NCBI GenBank assembly: GCA_002733915.1
Contig: NVXN01000004.1
Span: forward strand, 143,898 to 159,945
DNA length: 16,048 bases
Source of the DNA: Aequorivita sp.
GTDB lineage: Bacteria > Bacteroidota > Bacteroidia > Flavobacteriales > Flavobacteriaceae
Direction of reading: 5' to 3'
Under the pieces are notes generated by a model. The model worked only from the letters and a program-made list of their open reading frames with translations, searched no databases and was not told the DNA's origin. Every line of letters starts with the position of its first letter. The first letter of the stretch is position 1. Position numbers and translations under genes: made by a program. Shown here in pieces: positions 14,941 to 16,048 of the stretch.

Positions 14941-15119
14941 TTATCATAACCTTAAAATTTTATTTTCTAAATTCGAAAGACGATGAAATAAATATAGAAG
15001 AAAAAAGATTTATCCTAAAAGAAAGAATGCCAATTCATAATGGCTATCTTAATGTTTTCCATTCTGAATATTTTAAAGGTATTCACCCCACAAAAAATTC
15101 TACAGAAATAAGAGTGTAA
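14934..15119 (+). pseudogene. Truncated duplicate of the leucine-rich-repeat gene tail
   Basis: The frame ending in TAA at 15117-15119 reads back to the end of the preceding gene, where TGA at 14931-14933 closes it. Its translation aligns along its length with the C terminus of the leucine-rich-repeat protein at 13924-14454: TLKFYFLNSKDD matches NLKEVFLDSEEN, FILKERMP is identical in both, and YLNVFHSEY matches YLDVSHTEY. There is no start codon or repeat region before it, so it is a 5'-truncated, probably dead copy left by duplication and deletion. Confidence 0.75.
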
Positions 15120-15141
15120 AGAAAATCTTTCTACATTATAT

Positions 15142-15182
15142 ACAATATAAGGAATGGCAAAATTTGCCATTCCTTATATTGT
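15142..15182. terminator. Long perfect palindrome, probable intrinsic terminator
   Basis: Two 20-base arms (15142-15161 and 15163-15182), fully complementary around a single central base, with GGAATGGCAAA / TTTGCCATTCC as the inner part. A short T-rich run (TTTCTT) follows on the + strand. It closes the exported-protein unit and insulates the acyl-CoA synthetase gene. The unusual perfection of the arms is noted separately. Confidence 0.75.
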
Positions 15183-15236
15183 TTCTTACGCAAACTTAAA
15201 AAAAATTGCTATTTTCACTTCCTCAACAATACAATC

Positions 15237-16048
15237 ATGACAGATCCAAAAAGACTCTTCGATTTCCCATATTATCAGCTTGAAAAATATCCTCAAGAAA
15301 AATCACTCGTTACAAAATACAACGGGAAGTGGAAAGCCACTTCAACCCAGGAATATATTGATAAAGCCAATGCATTAAGTCGCGCGCTTATAAGAATGGG
15401 CATTAAACCGAACGATAAAATTGCGGTAATCTCAATGACCAACCGTACCGAGTGGAACATCTGCGATATTGGAATTATGCAGACCGGTGCACAAGACGTA
15501 CCCATTTACCCCACCATTTCTGAAGATGAATATGAATACGTTTTAAACCACAGTGAATCAGTCTATTGTTTCGTATCCTGTAAAGAGGTTTATGATAAAG
15601 TCCAGAAAATAAAAACTAACGTACCCTCATTAAAGGAGGTTTATACCTTTGATGAAGTTAAAGGCGCCAAAAACTGGCAAGAGGTACTAGATGAAGGTAA
15701 AGACAAAAGCAACCAGGACGAGTTGGATAAAAGAAAAGAAGCCATAAACGAGGATGATTTGGCAACCTTAATTTATACTTCAGGCACAACCGGAAAGCCT
15801 AAAGGGGTAATGCTTTCGCATAAAAATATCGCTTCAAACGCCAAATACAGCTCAGAACGTTTACCCATTGAACTTGGAAAATCAAAAGCATTAAGTTTTC
15901 TGCCCGTTTGCCATATTTATGAGCGCATGCTGCAGTATATGTATCAATATTGCGGGGTAGAAATCCATTTTGCGGAATCGCTGGAAACCATCAGCGAAAA
16001 TCTAAAAGAAGTAAAGCCCGACGTTATGAGCGCCGTTCCGCGTTTGCT
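15237..16048 (+). CDS. Long-chain fatty acid-CoA ligase, 3' end outside window
   Basis: The frame opens with ATG at 15237 (MTDPKRLFDFPYYQLEKY) and runs off the window; 270 codons are visible of about 590 expected. The product activates fatty acids with ATP and coenzyme A to acyl-CoA, at the inner face of the membrane, feeding beta-oxidation or lipid synthesis. The AMP-binding P-loop motif YTSGTTGKPKG is at 180-190 (15774-15806), followed by GVMLSH. LSFLPVCHIYERM is the next conserved block of the long-chain (FadD/FAA1-like) branch; that Glu-Arg pair is typical of the branch, which usually carries H-x-x-E-R here. The C-terminal catalytic lid lies outside the window. No clear promoter was found between the upstream terminator and the start. 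Confidence 0.93.
   Translation, partial: MTDPKRLFDFPYYQLEKYPQEKSLVTKYNGKWKATSTQEYIDKANALSRALIRMGIKPNDKIAVISMTNRTEWNICDIGIMQTGAQDVPIYPTISEDEYEYVLNHSESVYCFVSCKEVYDKVQKIKTNVPSLKEVYTFDEVKGAKNWQEVLDEGKDKSNQDELDKRKEAINEDDLATLIYTSGTTGKPKGVMLSHKNIASNAKYSSERLPIELGKSKALSFLPVCHIYERMLQYMYQYCGVEIHFAESLETISENLKEVKPDVMSAVPRL

Overview
The window looks like chromosomal DNA from a marine-type member of the Flavobacteriaceae (Bacteroidota). The evidence is two secreted proteins with type IX secretion (T9SS) C-terminal sorting domains carrying the YPNPT motif, promoters of the Bacteroidota TAnnTTTG type, start codons with no clear Shine-Dalgarno site, an AT-rich composition, and intergenic palindromic repeats of the CGTCATTGCGA...TCGCAATGACG kind. 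Genus cannot be fixed from the sequence alone.

Left part (1-5977, + strand) is mostly core: the 3' part of an RsmB/NOP-type RNA cytosine-5 methyltransferase gene, a T9SS-exported endonuclease I family nuclease close behind it, and a complete single-chain purL (FGAM synthase, purine synthesis) with its own TAnnTTTG promoter. purL carries an in-frame palindromic repeat in the linker before its glutaminase domain. A cluster of long inverted repeats (about 5984-6275) separates purL from the convergent gene that follows.

Middle part (6292-10845, - strand) holds four genes that are probably expressed separately: an acyltransferase-3 family membrane protein, a seven-repeat beta-propeller T9SS cargo protein, a DUF6090-like single-pass membrane protein, and an acidic valine-rich lipoprotein with a good intrinsic terminator. 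The spaces between them contain several repeat elements, heptanucleotide tandem repeats and one small open frame that looks like the tail of a decayed gene.

Right part (11184-15182, + strand) is an AT-rich accessory region. A PAS-like/LuxR regulator is followed by a tight five-gene unit (12079-14940): three small Sec-exported proteins (one with MORN-type repeats), a cytoplasmic leucine-rich-repeat protein and another small exported protein. A 5'-truncated duplicate of the leucine-rich-repeat gene's tail lies directly after the last gene, and a near-perfect 41-base palindromic terminator closes the unit. This is the least understood and most interesting part of the window. Core metabolism resumes at 15237 with a long-chain acyl-CoA synthetase gene that runs off the end.

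No rRNA, tRNA, CRISPR array, transposase or phage gene was seen.
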